Assembly (NCBI GenBank): GCA_946122785.1
Contig: CAMGYJ010000011.1
Location: 16,678,001-16,742,000, forward strand
Source: Linum tenue
Taxonomy: Eukaryota > Streptophyta > Magnoliopsida > Malpighiales > Linaceae
DNA length: 64,000 nt
Reading direction: 5' to 3'
Shown here: one piece after another, positions 23,222 to 35,270 of the stretch
Numbering within the stretch: position 1 is the first letter of the stretch
Layout of the letters: each line of letters begins with the position of its first letter
The notes under the pieces: generated by a model
Databases searched by the model: none
The model's input: only the letters and a program-made list of their open reading frames with translations
What the model was told of the DNA's origin: nothing
Position numbers and translations under genes: made by a program

Positions 23222-25404
23222 GTACAAGGCCATCTATGAAAATCAATCTTTTGGTATCTCTTAGCACTATGGTTTAATTGTTGAGGATTGAAGTTGGGCA
23301 AGTAGAAGATTTCAACTCCGATATAAGTCCATGGCGAATAGAATGGAGTTCAATCAAGTAGTTAGGGTCTGGCCTATCTCGCTCGATTCCTCCGTAATGG
23401 CATTGCCAATGGTTCTATCTCTCCTATCGATGAACTAATAGAAGAACTATTTTGCTGCTTCTATTGTCGAAGATGATGTTTGATCAGTTATATCTTCCTC
23501 TCCTTTACTCCTCTTCCTATACCAGACTTTGAACTTGAATGAGTTTTGGTCTTCCTCCAAGGTTAATAGCTTCACATTGTCTCATGGTTTTATATTTCTG
23601 ATTAATAACAGAACGACTTTTATTTTCAGGTTGCCTCATGAGCAGAACATGCAGACGATCTATTTCTTTTTATCCTATTGCCTAATATGATGTTTGAACT
23701 GGTAGTCTATTATTTCTTTTCCAATTTATCTAAGTTTGTTGTTTGTCATTGATTTATAAAATATAGGAAAGGAATTAGAACGGTGATTTGGGTGGTAGAT
23801 TTGTTTGGAATCAAACGAGATGTTTGTGTAGAACAAGGGCATTTGTACTTTCCTAGCGCCCTGTCTACTTTCTTGGTTGTTTCTTTGTTGCATTTTTTTA
23901 TTCTTTGCTTAACTATTGTAATAATAAAATAAGATCACCATTAATTATAAAAAGATCTTGTTCAATTACAATATTTCTGCTCAGGTTTGATTTTGCCATC
24001 GCTTATGTTCTTTGCAAGCATTATGTTCTCCATCAATCTCGATTCTTTTGGTGCAACTCACATCATATTTTGAAATTGTTTTAGGATTAGTTACACACTG
24101 TTGATTTTGTCAATGTTGTTAATGTCCATTAATATAATTGCAAGCCATAATTATTGCTAAAATTAAGCCTCCACGGCCCACGCAACAATACTTTGGGAGT
24201 TGGGGTGTTGAACTTTGAGTAGAAGAGTATTAGGTTTAGGAAGGGAAGTGGTAGGGGAAGAAATTGTGTTTGAATTTGGTAGCAAGGAAGAGAAGAGGGA
24301 GTTGGTGAGGGTACTGATCGAATTGAGGAGGGCATTGAAAGACATGGAAGCAAAATTGGAGTAGTTGAAGAGAGAGACGTGAGAGATGATGAAGATATTA
24401 ATGAAAATGGAGATGAGCATATTGATGAAATTGAAGATGAGAGTTGGTTTTACTGAGCTTATTACAACAGCCTCTAAGAAAGACGAGTTGTCCAAATACA
24501 AGAAGAGGATTGAGGAGTTTAAGAGCAAGTTGACAAGAACCTCAATTGGAAGAGAAATTGACAACCACATAAAGAAGGTTGATCAAAGTAGCAAAAATAG
24601 AGTTGTAGGAGGAGGATTAGAAAGTGAATTTTGTGTTGAATCAGATGGCTCTTGAGATTGAAGATAAAGGGAATAAAAGGTTGGTTGTACAACGGAGAGT
24701 GGTGGCTACTGGATCTTTAGGTTTATGGTTGTTGCAACTGCCACAACCTATGTCTACATATCTTAAAATGAGGAATCGTTCATTGATTTACGAAAGTTAA
24801 GGTCGATTGTCTATTCAAGCTACTGGAACTAGTAGACAAGGAGTGTCTAATTTTGTGTCTTATTACTTTGATCGAGTCTATTAGTATATTAGATGCAACC
24901 TTAATTTTGTCATTTGCTCTCAAGTTTTGATAGTTCCCTTTAAGTTGAGTTGTTAGTATATGGTTGACTTGAATCAACAACTTTTTTTATTAGTGGCATG
25001 TTGTTCCTAAAAGGAGAGCATTGAACCCTTTATGTAGGATTGTGAGGTTTTAGATTTAGTTTTCAATTATCTATGGGTCGTGTGGGAATTCCAATAAACT
25101 TTTATACTCTATCTTTCTTGACAATCAATTAACCAATAAAATTTTAACGGGGGCTTAGTTATCATTATAAAATGAAATTAAGGATACATTTTTATATATT
25201 TTATATTGTTAAATGATGATGGTATTTCTTCAAATGTTCGACCTATACATTCATTTTTTATGTACCATCTTGATTGATGGATTGTCAATAAATTTAAACG
25301 GAATGATAAAATTAAACATAGCACAAAAATATAAATACTCAAATATGAACATTTCGGTCAAATGGCCGGGTTATAAGCTAGTACTCGTCTAAGGTAATGG
25401 AACT
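23222..25404 (+). other. Intergenic, with a possible decayed coding stretch at 24200-24760
   Basis: A plus-strand frame from about 24200 reads with few stops as a charged, helix-like segment (FEFGSKEEKRELVRVLIELR). It continues in a second frame from 24386 (KDELSKYKKRIEEFKSKLTR, then GREIDNHIKKVDQSSKNRVV). Stops interrupt it at about 24358. It looks like a degraded coiled-coil gene or retrogene, but I do not recognise the family. The rest is AT-rich without features. Confidence 0.3.
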
Positions 25405-25550
25405 TTCAAGTCCGGGTTTGACCCTTAAAGTTTGTGGGGGCCCACGAATTCGTTGCTCCTAATTACTTTAAGCAAACAATGGAATTTGACAAAGTTCAAG
25501 ATAGATCCAAAATGACCAAATCCATCATCAAATCTCTCTAGCAAACAACA
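25405..25550. mobile_element. Fragment of the Harbinger-type MITE family
   Basis: The stretch with TTTGACCCTTAAAGTTTGTG, GGGCCCACGAATTCG and a trailing AAGCAAACAATGGA matches the right-hand third of the element at 16757-17620. The MULE relic at 25551 abuts it, so the MULE probably inserted into it. Confidence 0.5.
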
Positions 25551-26557
25551 GGGTTTTTTCCTAAACACACACGTTCTTAAAAAAAATTCCAAAATACAAA
25601 CGTTATAAACAATTTCCCAATCTAGTAATCTACACATGTTTGAACAAGACTATTGTCGTCAAACGCGGGGAAAACATCACCTCCTTTGTCAAAGACGGTG
25701 AAATATTTTTGAACTATCACTGCGTTTGTCGAGAGGGGTGAATAGGTCACCGCTAACCTGTGACGCAATGAGGCATCATATCTGTGAAAAAACAAAATTC
25801 GCACCTCACCGCATCTGATGGCTGCAGTTAACAGTCGGAGCGACACAGATCGTTGTGGTCCACGTCGCCTCGCCTGTGAACCGCGCCAGTTGGATGGAGT
25901 GAAGCACAGATTCTGGTTTTTCTCCCAGATCCGACGCCTAACAACTCCCACGAAGCTACCCTTGTCATTCACCATCCTCAACTGACGTTGTGAATTCCCT
26001 TGCATCCGACAGCCACAATGACTTAGCTGGAGTGGACGGCTGCAATGACTTCGTTGTGGTTGTCTTCAACGGTCTCCTCCTCCTATAAATTCAGTTCTCC
26101 CCTCCCCATTTCATCTACACCACCACACTTCACAATTCTTTCTCCCTCCCTTCCTCCACTCTAGGAATTTCGATTATGGTCTGCGGTTGCGGTTAAGGCC
26201 GATCCTCCATAACTTAATAAATTCATTGATATATTTCCTACAACTCTCCCCTCTAAAAACCCGTTGAACCTCCATATAGCTTTCGCCAAAAAATGGACGA
26301 AGAGGCTCTTAGGGTACTATACTCACTTGCGTTCGAAAATGGCGATGAACAATTCTCTGCGTTAGAGTAAATCAGTTTTATGTTCACCTCTTTAAAGGAA
26401 AGCAATTTCATTTTCACTGCTTTGGAGAAATGCGGTGAATGCCTTGATCGCATTAGACAATCGCGATTTTGCTCAAACATGTTTAGATTGGGGAAAAAAA
26501 TTATAAAGTAGGTATTTTGAGGATTTTTTTAACAATATGTATTGTGGGGAAAATTCC
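25551..26557. mobile_element. Mutator-like (MULE) relic, related to the 51003-53303 element
   Basis: The left end (CTAAACACACACGTTCTTAA, then ATCTACACATGTTTGAACAA) and the complement of the right end (CTAAACATGTTTGAGCAAAA and upstream A-rich sequence) align with the long terminal repeats of the MULE at 51003-53303. The interior shares that element's CACCGC/GCGGTGA words in mutated form. It also shares a TATA box (26084-26090), the leader TGCGGTTGCGG and an ATGGACGAAGAGGCTCTT start at 26293. No coding frame survives and no matching 9-bp duplication was found. Its right end is 133 bp before the NAGK ATG. Confidence 0.75.
26502..26508 (+). promoter_or_regulatory. TATA-like box inside the MULE terminal repeat, upstream of NAGK
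   Basis: TATAAAG lies 183 bp before the NAGK ATG and is the closest TATA-like word upstream. The 26558-26690 leader itself has none. A second candidate, TATAAAT at 26084-26090, is the MULE's own promoter. Whether either drives NAGK is inference. Confidence 0.3.
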
Positions 26558-26690
26558 AGCACCATTTTAAAGTGTAAACATTAGTTCCACCAAAAAAAAA
26601 AAAAGTGTAAACATTAGGATTTCTTGTTTGCTCGCTACTCTCTTGCTCTCCACTCCTTGCAGCAACTCACACTCACCCGCCAAACCCCCA

Positions 26691-27737
26691 ATGGCGGCGG
26701 CTACCAAAACCTTCTTCACGCCTGTTCCTTCTCCCGGCGCCGAAACCCTAATTCCCCCAACCCTCAAATCCCCGAATCTCCACTACATCCCACATTCTTC
26801 GGCCAAGCGCCTGCCTTCTCTGACCATCAGAGCTTCCGCCGCCGCAGTTCCCTCCCCATCCGACGGCGCATCGCATCCCAAGTCCCCCGAGCAGTTCAGG
26901 GTCGAGATCCTCTCCGAATCCCTCCCCTACATCCAGCGATTCAGGGGCAAAACAATTGTCGTCAAGTACGGCGGCGCCGCCATGAAAGACCCGAAGCTGA
27001 AGGCCTCCGTCGTCAGCGACCTCGTCCTCCTCTCCTGCGTCGGCCTCCGCCCCATCCTCGTCCACGGCGGCGGGCCCGAGATCAACCGCTGGCTCAAGCA
27101 GCTCAACATCGAGCCCCTCTTCCACGAAGGGCTCCGCGTCACCGACGCCGAGACGATGGAGATCGTCTCCATGGTCCTCATCGGGAAGGTCAACAAGGAT
27201 CTGGTCAACCTCATGAACAAAGCCGGCGGCACCGCCGTCGGCCTCTCTGGCATGGACGGGCGGCTCCTCACGGCGAGGCCCAACCCTAACTCGGCCCAAT
27301 TGGGCTTCGTAGGCGACGTGGATCGGGTCGACCCGACAATGCTTTACCCGCTAATCAACAACGGTCATATCCCGGTGATCGCCTCGGTGGCGGCCGACGA
27401 GGCAGGGCAGTCGTACAACATCAACGCCGACACGGTGGCCGGCGAGCTGGCGGCCTCACTAGGGGCTGAGAAGCTGATCCTGCTCACCGATGTGGCGGGG
27501 ATACTGGAGGATCGGGATGATCCGAACAGCTTGGTGAAGGAGACGGACATTGAAGGGGTGAAGAAGCTGATTGCGGAGAAGAAGGTCGCCGGAGGGATGA
27601 TCCCCAAGGTGAATTGCTGCTTGAGGGCGATAGAACAGGGAGTGAGGACAGCGAGCATCATCGACGGCCGAGTTCAGCACTCGCTACTTCACGAGATCAT
27701 GTCGGAAGAAGGGCTTGGCACCATGATCACTGCCTAA
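26691..27737 (+). CDS. NAGK: Acetylglutamate kinase, chloroplastic
   Basis: This enzyme phosphorylates N-acetyl-L-glutamate, the controlled step of arginine synthesis in plastids. In plants it is inhibited by arginine and relieved by PII. A single exon of 348 aa matches the usual plant length (about 347). Residues 1-50 or so form a Ser/Pro/Ala-rich transit peptide. The amino acid kinase fold shows K92 in [11 protein letters not shown], the HGGGPEI loop at 125-131, [12 protein letters not shown] at about 243-254, LTDVAGIL near 265-272 and GGMIPKV at 301-307. The arginine-site C-terminus EEGLGTMI is present. The ATG at 26691 is chosen; the frame stays open 63 bp upstream without an ATG. The coding sequence is GC-rich against very AT-rich surroundings. 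It appears intact. Confidence 0.96.
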   Translation: MAAATKTFFTPVPSPGAETLIPPTLKSPNLHYIPHSSAKRLPSLTIRASAAAVPSPSDGASHPKSPEQFRVEILSESLPYIQRFRGKTIVVKYGGAAMKDPKLKASVVSDLVLLSCVGLRPILVHGGGPEINRWLKQLNIEPLFHEGLRVTDAETMEIVSMVLIGKVNKDLVNLMNKAGGTAVGLSGMDGRLLTARPNPNSAQLGFVGDVDRVDPTMLYPLINNGHIPVIASVAADEAGQSYNINADTVAGELAASLGAEKLILLTDVAGILEDRDDPNSLVKETDIEGVKKLIAEKKVAGGMIPKVNCCLRAIEQGVRTASIIDGRVQHSLLHEIMSEEGLGTMITA

Positions 27738-28372
27738 TCGGGATACCCAATGTTCCAAGTTGTAATGCATCTGAAACAGAGTTTATATTTTTCCAGAGAT
27801 AACAAGCAATGAGAATGCTGCAGAACTTCATTTGGACAATGCTGTATGTGTTTCATTTCATATGGATGCTTAAAAATGTCACCGCGATCGTAATCGCGCA
27901 TGCTAGCAACGGCAAGCACAGAAGAAAGACAAGTTGGTCTATCTGGAATGGAGAGTTAACAAAGAACAATCAAAGCAAGCAAGAGTTAAAACAGAAACAA
28001 AGGAGAAAAGACAGTCTTCTGAGTTGCAGAGGCACAATTACAAGTATTTAGAAGCGAGGGAAAGAAGCATCAAAGTTTCCCACAAACTACTAACAAACTA
28101 GGAAAAAACCCCCAATGCCACCATGAACTCACAAAAGCCAGCACCCAACCCACCCAGTCTAAAATGCTTGTTAACTTCCTCCCTCACCCTATCTGAAATA
28201 AACCCAAAAGAAAGAAGAAGAAAAAACTGATACATACACATTCATCAAATAGTTCCATACTGCTTCACTTTTTTATACTTTCCCTTTCTTTCTTTTTGTG
28301 GCTTGTCTCACTTTTTCAGTTGTGTCCGCATTTTCTTCACTTTTTTACCATGTGTCTAGTATCCTGGCGGGT
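27738..28372. other. Spacer between NAGK and STY13 3' ends
   Basis: This is the 3' flanking DNA of two convergent genes, and no other feature was seen. The purine-rich 27910-28020 and pyrimidine-rich 28170-28330 stretches are consistent with UTRs. Confidence 0.5.
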
Positions 28373-30939
28373 TCAGTCAATTGTCATGGGCTGGGTCATG
28401 CAACATCTGAAGCGCGCCTTGCGGACTGTGGTCATGATCTCGGTTTCTGCATCTTCAAGCATCCTGACAATGTCAGCAAATGGAGGACGGACCTCAGGGT
28501 TTGTATCCCAGCAGTGGGTCATGATCTCACTCAGCACAGGCAGGCAGTCGTTTGGTATAACAGGCCTCACCCCTTTGTTCACCACAGCAAATGCTGCTTG
28601 CACTGCTGTCATGTTCTGGAATGGAAGCATCCCAGTTATCAGCTCCCAGAGCACAATGCCGAAGCTGTACACATCCACCTTTTGTGTGTAGGGGCGGTGC
28701 TGGATCATCTCCCTGCACAAAAATGACAATTTCAAAACCCATAATCCAAGATCATTCGACTTACGTGTATCTTCTTTAAATAGGTGCGCCAACTATAACA
28801 AAGTTACACATGAACTTCAAGCAGCACTAGTGAACCAATCAAATCCAATTACTTCAAGAGCTACACAACAATCTTCCAGTAAACAACCTTGATCAGAAAG
28901 TAACAAATCAGATAAAAAAGTTGCATACAACTACTAACTAGGAACAGCAGACAGCGTAAACCGGTCTCCTGCTATCAACTAAAAGTCAGCAGCAGATTTT
29001 CATTGGAAATATTCTCACCAATCACTGACATGCAACAAGGTAGCATGAAAGACCAGCATGACCATTGCAATGGTAGTTAGTATCTTTGATCCTTATTTAA
29101 TCGTTTATTCTGAGCAGAACGTCTTTCATCTTTGGCAACAATTTATGTATAAGGAACGTCAAAACAAACAAATCTATTGTCTCACACATACAATTTGATG
29201 TGAAAAAGATGGAAAATAGTGGTCACAGAATAACCATTTTCCTCAATATACAACCGCTGGTTCACAGCTCAGAGTTCACAATACCACTCCAGCAGCGACA
29301 CTCTTGGATAAGGAACAAGACTTGCATCATAAGTATTATTACTTTTTCTGTGCATCCTAGGAGGACTAACCAAATTCCGGCCACAAATTTGCTTTTAAGC
29401 ATCCAATAAGGCAAAAGGACAAGTCGAAGTGGCATAAACTCCCTAGTCCCTACTGCTGCAGACTTTAAGATTTCATGTTTGAAGAACAGTCAAGACACAC
29501 TTACCGACAAACTACACCAAAAGTGAGGCATTTCAGGAATTTTTTTTTTAGAAGCAGATCTAAATTTCTGACAGCTCGTATAGTAGTTTCAATGAGAGCA
29601 CACATCTAGGGATACCCCTGCCAAAACTGGTCGGTAAATTATTAGATCCCCGAGATTGGAGAAACTCAAGTCAAGTCACCCCCTTGTTTTCCTTCACTTC
29701 CTCTTCATATTCTCCTCCTCTCTCCCTATACCTCTGGCTCTCTGCAGGCCCTCCTCTCTTTCCTTAAGATTCAAGCCATCTCTATATATAGACTATGACT
29801 CCTCAACAACATGATGCAGGCAACAAAAGTTTCTTTGTGCATCTCTAACAGTATCAGACAAACCTAAAACTAATCGACGTGTAGGAAGAGCCAAAGAAAG
29901 GAAAGAAAGAAAGAAAGAAAGAAAGGGAAAAAAAAAAAGTAATATGCACTTGTGATGTCATACGGAGTCCATGAATGGCAATCACAATATTTTCAGACAT
30001 CAAAAGTGAGATACTCTATATACTTACGGTGCCATCCAACGGTATGTTCCAGTTTCTGGAGTCATCCCCTCAGTCTGCACCTCAATCCTTGCAACACCAA
30101 AATCAGCAATTTTTATAGACCTATCAGCTGCAATGAGAAGATTATCCGACTTAAGATCACGGTGTATGAAGCCAAGACGGTGAACATAGGCCATTCCTCT
30201 AGCAACATCCAAGGCCTGCTTGACTGCCAACTTCAGTGGCACAGACCTATTCTGCCTCCTAGTCAGAAACTGGCGTACTGAACCTCCCTTAGCATACTCC
30301 GTGACAATACACCAAACCATCGGCTTACGGCATGCACCAATAAAACGGACAATGTTTGGATGCTTTAAGGTTGCAAGCATCATGACTTCTTGCTGAAACT
30401 GCTGTTCCATCACTTGTGCCTTCTCAGGGCTATTCTCTGGCCTCTCCAATATCTTGATTGCAACATCTTCCCCATTGTATGTCCCTCTATATAGCTTACC
30501 AAAAGCACCTTGGGCAAATGCAATACCCATGTTGAGTTTTCTCAGATCAATAGTCCACTCATCGTAATTGGCCAATCCTTCGGTTGGATATCTAGAGTCC
30601 ATCAGCGCCTGAGCTAAAGCATCATCATTCAGTGCATGGCCAACCCTTCCTGGGCGAATCAAACTATGGCCAACAGTTCCACCGTAGTTGTGGCTCACAG
30701 GTTTTAAACCGGATGGCTTAAAATGTGGGTTAGAGAATCATTGGAACCAACACTACTGTTATCCACTGACATCGACACGAACCACCAGCATTGCTTGTCT
30801 GTAAACTGTCAATGGACATGTTTGTACCCTCACCCAGTTTATGGTAAAACCCTTGCGTCAAATCGTAGTAGTTGTTATCATTGTGGTTGTTCCCCCCTAT
30901 AAGACCGGTAAATTTGGGGGGCTCCATTTTACCAACCAT
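28373..30939 (-). CDS. STY13: Raf-like dual-specificity protein kinase, STY13 type (two apparent frameshifts)
   Basis: This is a group C Raf-like kinase of the STY13/ATN1 family, probably cytosolic. Coding exons on the minus strand are about 30939-30028 and 28712-28373, joined across a 1.3-kb intron at WMA-P|EMIQ. Motifs are [14 protein letters not shown] (glycine loop), VAIKIL (lysine), [10 protein letters not shown] (catalytic loop), [10 protein letters not shown] (DFG) and [10 protein letters not shown]. The end is [15 protein letters not shown], as in the family. The N-terminus reads [18 protein letters not shown] and [13 protein letters not shown]. The frame then shifts: one base appears missing near 30784-30788 and another near 30706-30712, after which the frame is normal from SHNYGG on. 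These could be assembly errors or real mutations. ATG at 30939 or 30927 are both possible starts. Confidence 0.88.
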
Positions 30940-30944
30940 GGATG

Positions 30945-32160
30945 TAATTCCTTGACAGAGGAGTCAGCAAGAAAAATCACCCCGTAGCCTTAATCCGAAT
31001 GGCCAATCACAGACCCGCCTGCTGCAACGTGTCCTGAGAACAAACAGTTAACAATAATTTGGTTAAATTCAGCATCACCAGTCAACTGAAAGAAGAAAAA
31101 TGTAACGCTTTCTTCAATCAACTGGACCAAGTCGAACCGAAGTAAACAGCCGCCGAAAGAAGTCTTCAACACACTTACTTTCACTCATTTCACCCACGCC
31201 CGAGCTTCTTACAGGACAAATATAACTAGCAGATATAATCATCACCAAAAACTAAGGAACCAGCGGGTGGAATAAACCCAAGAGAACACAGTATTTGGTG
31301 TACAAATGTGAAATGTCCTCAAAATCTAGAAATTGGAGACAGCCCGAAAGGAAACAAACCAAAATTCTCAAACCGGAATACCTCTAGATACCAATTAGGA
31401 AAAGTGCAATTAAAAAGCAGCCCACACTCCTTGAGCTCATTCCCTTCACGAATTCATTTCACCATCTGCACCAAAGCAATTCATCAAAACAGAACCTATC
31501 CCACAAAAGGAAACCCCATACCCAGAACAAGAAACCCATCACATAACCCAAGTCTTGCAAACAATTCAACCCTCCCTAAACCTTCATATTCGAAGCATTC
31601 CAGCCCCAAACTTTCAGATATCTCAACGATTCTCCGAAGGGAAGACCAACTACCCGGTCAACACAGAAGAAAAAAAAAACCTCGAAAGAACCTCAAAGAC
31701 CCCCAAACCCACACACCACAATCATAGATCAGGCAATCAAAGCAGCTCAGCACCCAAAACCCAGGCACCGAAAATAGCATACATAGCATCCAGATTCCAC
31801 CGGAAACAGCCGATCAAACCCCAAAGTAAACTCAGAAGTAGAAACCAATGGAAAGGACGGCAAGAAAGACCGAGGGAGGAAAAAGTAGAATCCGTCAAAG
31901 ATGCTGACCTGATTTCCCGTCCGAGAAGCTCAGAGATAATGAGAAGGGAACAGAAGAAACACGAAAGGCAGGCAGAGATGGATAGAGGAGAGAAGGAAGC
32001 CTGCCCCGAAACGCACCAAGTTTTTTAACGAAAAAAAAAGAGAGAGAGAGAGAGAGGAGAGGGAACGCAGTGAAGACGAAGAAGGAAGAGGAGAGAAGAT
32101 GAGAGCAGGGAGTCTTCGCTTCTCTCTCTCTCATTTACTTTCCCAATCCTCGTTTTTATT
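30945..32160 (-). promoter_or_regulatory. STY13 5' leader, leader intron and promoter region
   Basis: On the minus strand a TTGCAG acceptor lies near 31020, and a GAAATCAG|GTCAGC donor near 31907 suggests a leader intron of roughly 0.9 kb. The leader before it contains a (CT)n run (about 32040-32058 on + as GA) and further CT-rich tracts. A weak AATAAAAA box lies near 32153. Long plus-strand open frames here (31308-32028) are proline/serine/lysine-rich antisense shadows. Confidence 0.4.
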
Positions 32161-32490
32161 GTGACTGGTTCTTTCCCCACTCGCGAAGGACCGAGTGGTA
32201 TTCCACTCGCTTGCAGTTTCACTACACGTGACGGACTTAGGCCTTGGAGCTCCCTGGCGTCCTCTACAACGCGTGTGAGGGACGTGGACTCTACAGCTTC
32301 ACCTCGACGCGTCTTAGTTTTATCTTTCGTCCTTTCCTTTCTTTTTTGTTTTTGTTTTTTTTTCCTCCTTCTTTTTCGTATTTAAATATTTGGATAGAAC
32401 TTTTTTTTTTTTTTCGTTTTCGTTTCTGTTTCTGTCTCTTTCCGTTTGGTAGAACAAAATGGCTAATGGTTTGGTATTTATTTGGTAAAA

Positions 32491-32849
32491 AATACCTTTG
32501 CTTATTGGATTTGAAAAATGAGGGTTTTGGTTAATAAAAATTTTGGGATTTATGTTGGATTTATTGGATTATGAATTTGAAGAGTCTAATGTTTGCATGA
32601 TAGATTTGATGATGGATTTGTGATGGATTTGTTAAATAAATAACTAACCATGAAGGATTTGCAAATCTCAAATCAATATATGGGATTTACAAGTCCGTGG
32701 GGTCCACGGATTTGATCTTTACTTTGGAACCAAATCCGTGGACCCCACGGATTTAGCACCCTTCAACAAACAATGGACTTATGTTAAATCCATCAAGTTT
32801 GGGATTTGGATACCAATTCATGACCCAAATCCAACAAGCAAACGACCCC
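32491..32849. mobile_element. Harbinger-type MITE, left end eroded
   Basis: It shares TTTGCTTATTGGATTTGAAA, GTCCGTGGGGTCCACGGATT and a right end CAAGCAAACGACCCC|TAA with the complete copy at 16757-17620. The first few bases of the left terminal repeat are mutated, so no left duplication can be given. Confidence 0.65.
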
Positions 32850-34345
32850 TAAATTTGAGAATTGGATTAAACAACAATATCACACAAGTTTGAATACCCG
32901 AGTACTATTAAAGTCGTCAAAAGGGGTATCAGAAAGCCTGTTCTATACTTATCTATGTCAATTCGAGATTCAAAGTCTTTGGTGGCTCAAAGCCGTAGTC
33001 AGACTCACGAGCTGAGCTATTTCTTGTGTGTGACACAATCGATCATAACGAGGAGGTTTGTTTTTCTGCCATCGATACAGGCCCCTAAGCTTTTTTATGT
33101 TTAGTAGCACCATCCCTTGCGAAGAATCAGTAATTTGAATATGGTACTTTTAATTACGATTTGGTACCCAAAACTTCAAAACATCCAACTATATTTCAAT
33201 AAGTATTATGTAATATAAAAGTTAGAAAACCTTCTGAACATAGTATTACTAGAATGACTTATGAAAACTTTTCAATAAAATCAATAAATTAGTAAAATTA
33301 ATAAACGAGTATGAAGGAGGAATAATAAATATAATAAAAGATAATAATAAATATTTAAAATCAATATTAGAGATCTATTAAATCCCTAATCCAATTAGAA
33401 GCATCACTAAAAATTGTTAAAATAGAACCTAATCGACCATAATTCATCAAAACCAAAGAATGATAAATGAAACACAATCAGAAAGAATTATTCCAATAAT
33501 TGAAAAAATTTAGAACGAAACTATAAGGGAAGTAACCAAGTAATAAGTAAAACAGAAAAGCTACAACGTTCAGCAACAAATTTATAAAGTAAATATGACT
33601 ATAGGAAGAAAATTAGAATTAGTAAATTTAACTAATATGGAACATCTATAATATAATATTATAAAATTACAAGGAATTTAACATGGAAAATGAGATAACA
33701 TCTGCATGATTTAAGAGAACTAAATATAAAATCCATATTATTTATAACAAAACAGACTTCATAGGATATATTTGCTTAAGGGAATAATTCAATTATTAGA
33801 ACACATAATGATAATTGATTCTTAATTTTCTATTCAAAAATTGGTTTGGTATCAGAGTTTTCAAAAGAGGATTTCAACTAAACAAAATTCACAGGATATA
33901 TTTGCTTCAGGAAATAATTCAATTATTAGAACACAATGATAATTGAAAATACTTATAATGATAATTGATTCTAAATTTCCTATTCAAAATTTGTTTGGTA
34001 CCACAGTCTTCAAAAGAGGATTCCAAACAATGAAAAATGATGTTTTTCATAAATACAAAGGATTTTTTACAATAATAAAAGTAGAAGGATGAATTCTAAA
34101 ATTTTGAAAAATAAAATATTCCATGAATATTCTGTCAACTTTAACGGAATGCACCTAAACTAAACTTAAGTGGTACTGGGTGCACATATAATAGAGTTCA
34201 GTTGCACATGATGCCCTATTCTTACTTAAGTAGTATGTCTACCCTAATTCTCAAATTTAAGTAGACATTTTACCCCTGGTATTTATCAAACCTTTTATTT
34301 GGGACCAATTGCATACAAATACCACAATCCATATACCATAATAAC
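32850..34345. other. AT-rich intergenic DNA containing a tandem duplication (33757-34023)
   Basis: A block with TTCAATTATTAGAACACA, a TTGGTTTGGTA phrase and TTCAAAAGAGGATTTC occurs twice in tandem (about 33757-33880 and 33890-34023). No gene was recognised. Confidence 0.5.
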
Positions 34346-34515
34346 TGTTATTTGCTATGTGATATTTGTATGAAATATCATGTTTGGATGAATTATAAAT
34401 AGTGGTTGGTGTGCTATTATCCTATGCGGTTGTTATTTGCTATGTGATATTTGTATGAAATATCACGTTTGGATGAATTGTAAGTAGTGGTTGGTGTGCT
34501 ATTACCCTGTGCGGG
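34346..34515. repeat. Tandem repeat, 85-bp period, two copies
   Basis: TGTTATTTGCTATGTGATAT starts at 34346 and 34431, and both copies run on through AGTGGTTGGTGTGCTATTA. Similar GTGATATTTG/TTATTTGG phrases recur at about 58600-58860, suggesting a MITE family with internal repeats. Confidence 0.75.
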
Positions 34516-34787
34516 TTGTGTCAATCCAAACTTCAAAGTCTAAATAACTCAATAAATAATGGTTTATGTCAAAAATATATATGCTTAAGAGGTGTTTTAT
34601 AAGATAGCCCTGCTCCTTGCAAAGATCAGGGGATTGGTGAAGAGCTGAGATAAATAAAGGAACTAGAAATTCATTACGGCCATGCTTAACAATACATTTT
34701 GTGTCCAGTATAATTCCCAGGTCATGAGTCATGAATCATGTGGTTTTAATTTTGAAGAGAGAGGAGAAGTGATTTAAAAAGGAAAGA
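34516..34787. other. Short intergenic segment
   Basis: No feature was seen apart from low-complexity AT-rich sequence. Confidence 0.4.
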
Positions 34788-35270
34788 GTTATAGGTAAAA
34801 TATGCCCTTTTATTATAATGATTTATCAAATATACCTTCAACTATTATTTATATTAAACATGCCTGTGTATTTTGAAAAGTTTATCAAACATGCCTTTCT
34901 GTTAAAATTTTCATCCAAAATCCATTATCAAACGCCGAACTTTGGTTGAGTGACACAAATGTCTAAATATCCCTAATAATTTCACTTTAGAATTTTTTTG
35001 GTTCTTTTGTATAGCCAAATAAATCAAATAATTTCACTTTGAATAGACCCAGAGAAATAAAACGGGAGACAAAACAGACATTTTTGCTCCCATTTGCAGA
35101 TGTCGGGTCGTCTAAATCTCGGTTCAACCATGTTTGACAATGGAAAGTTTAACAGAATGACATGTTTGATAATTTTTTTCAAAGTACATGGTCATGTTTG
35201 ATGTAAAAAATAGTAGAGGGACATGTTCGATAAAATGTCATAATAGAGGGGCATATTATACCTATAACCC
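34788..35270. mobile_element. MITE of about 480 bp, family also at 53311-53680
   Basis: The left end GTTATAGGTAAAATATGCCC and the complement of the right end GTTATAGGTATAATATGCCC are inverted repeats, followed by further ATCAAACATGCC-type words on both sides. The interior phrase TTTGCTCCCATTTG and the stretch before it match, in inverted orientation, the copy at 53311-53680. No target duplication was recognised, so the superfamily is open. Confidence 0.6.

Noticed and set aside
26748..27299. 183-codon minus-strand frame opposite NAGK
   Set aside because: Composition shadow of the GC-rich NAGK exon; no start context or motif of its own.
31308..32028. Overlapping plus-strand frames of 139 and 157 codons
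   Set aside because: Antisense to the STY13 leader and leader intron; proline/serine/lysine-rich shadow of pyrimidine-rich minus-strand sequence.
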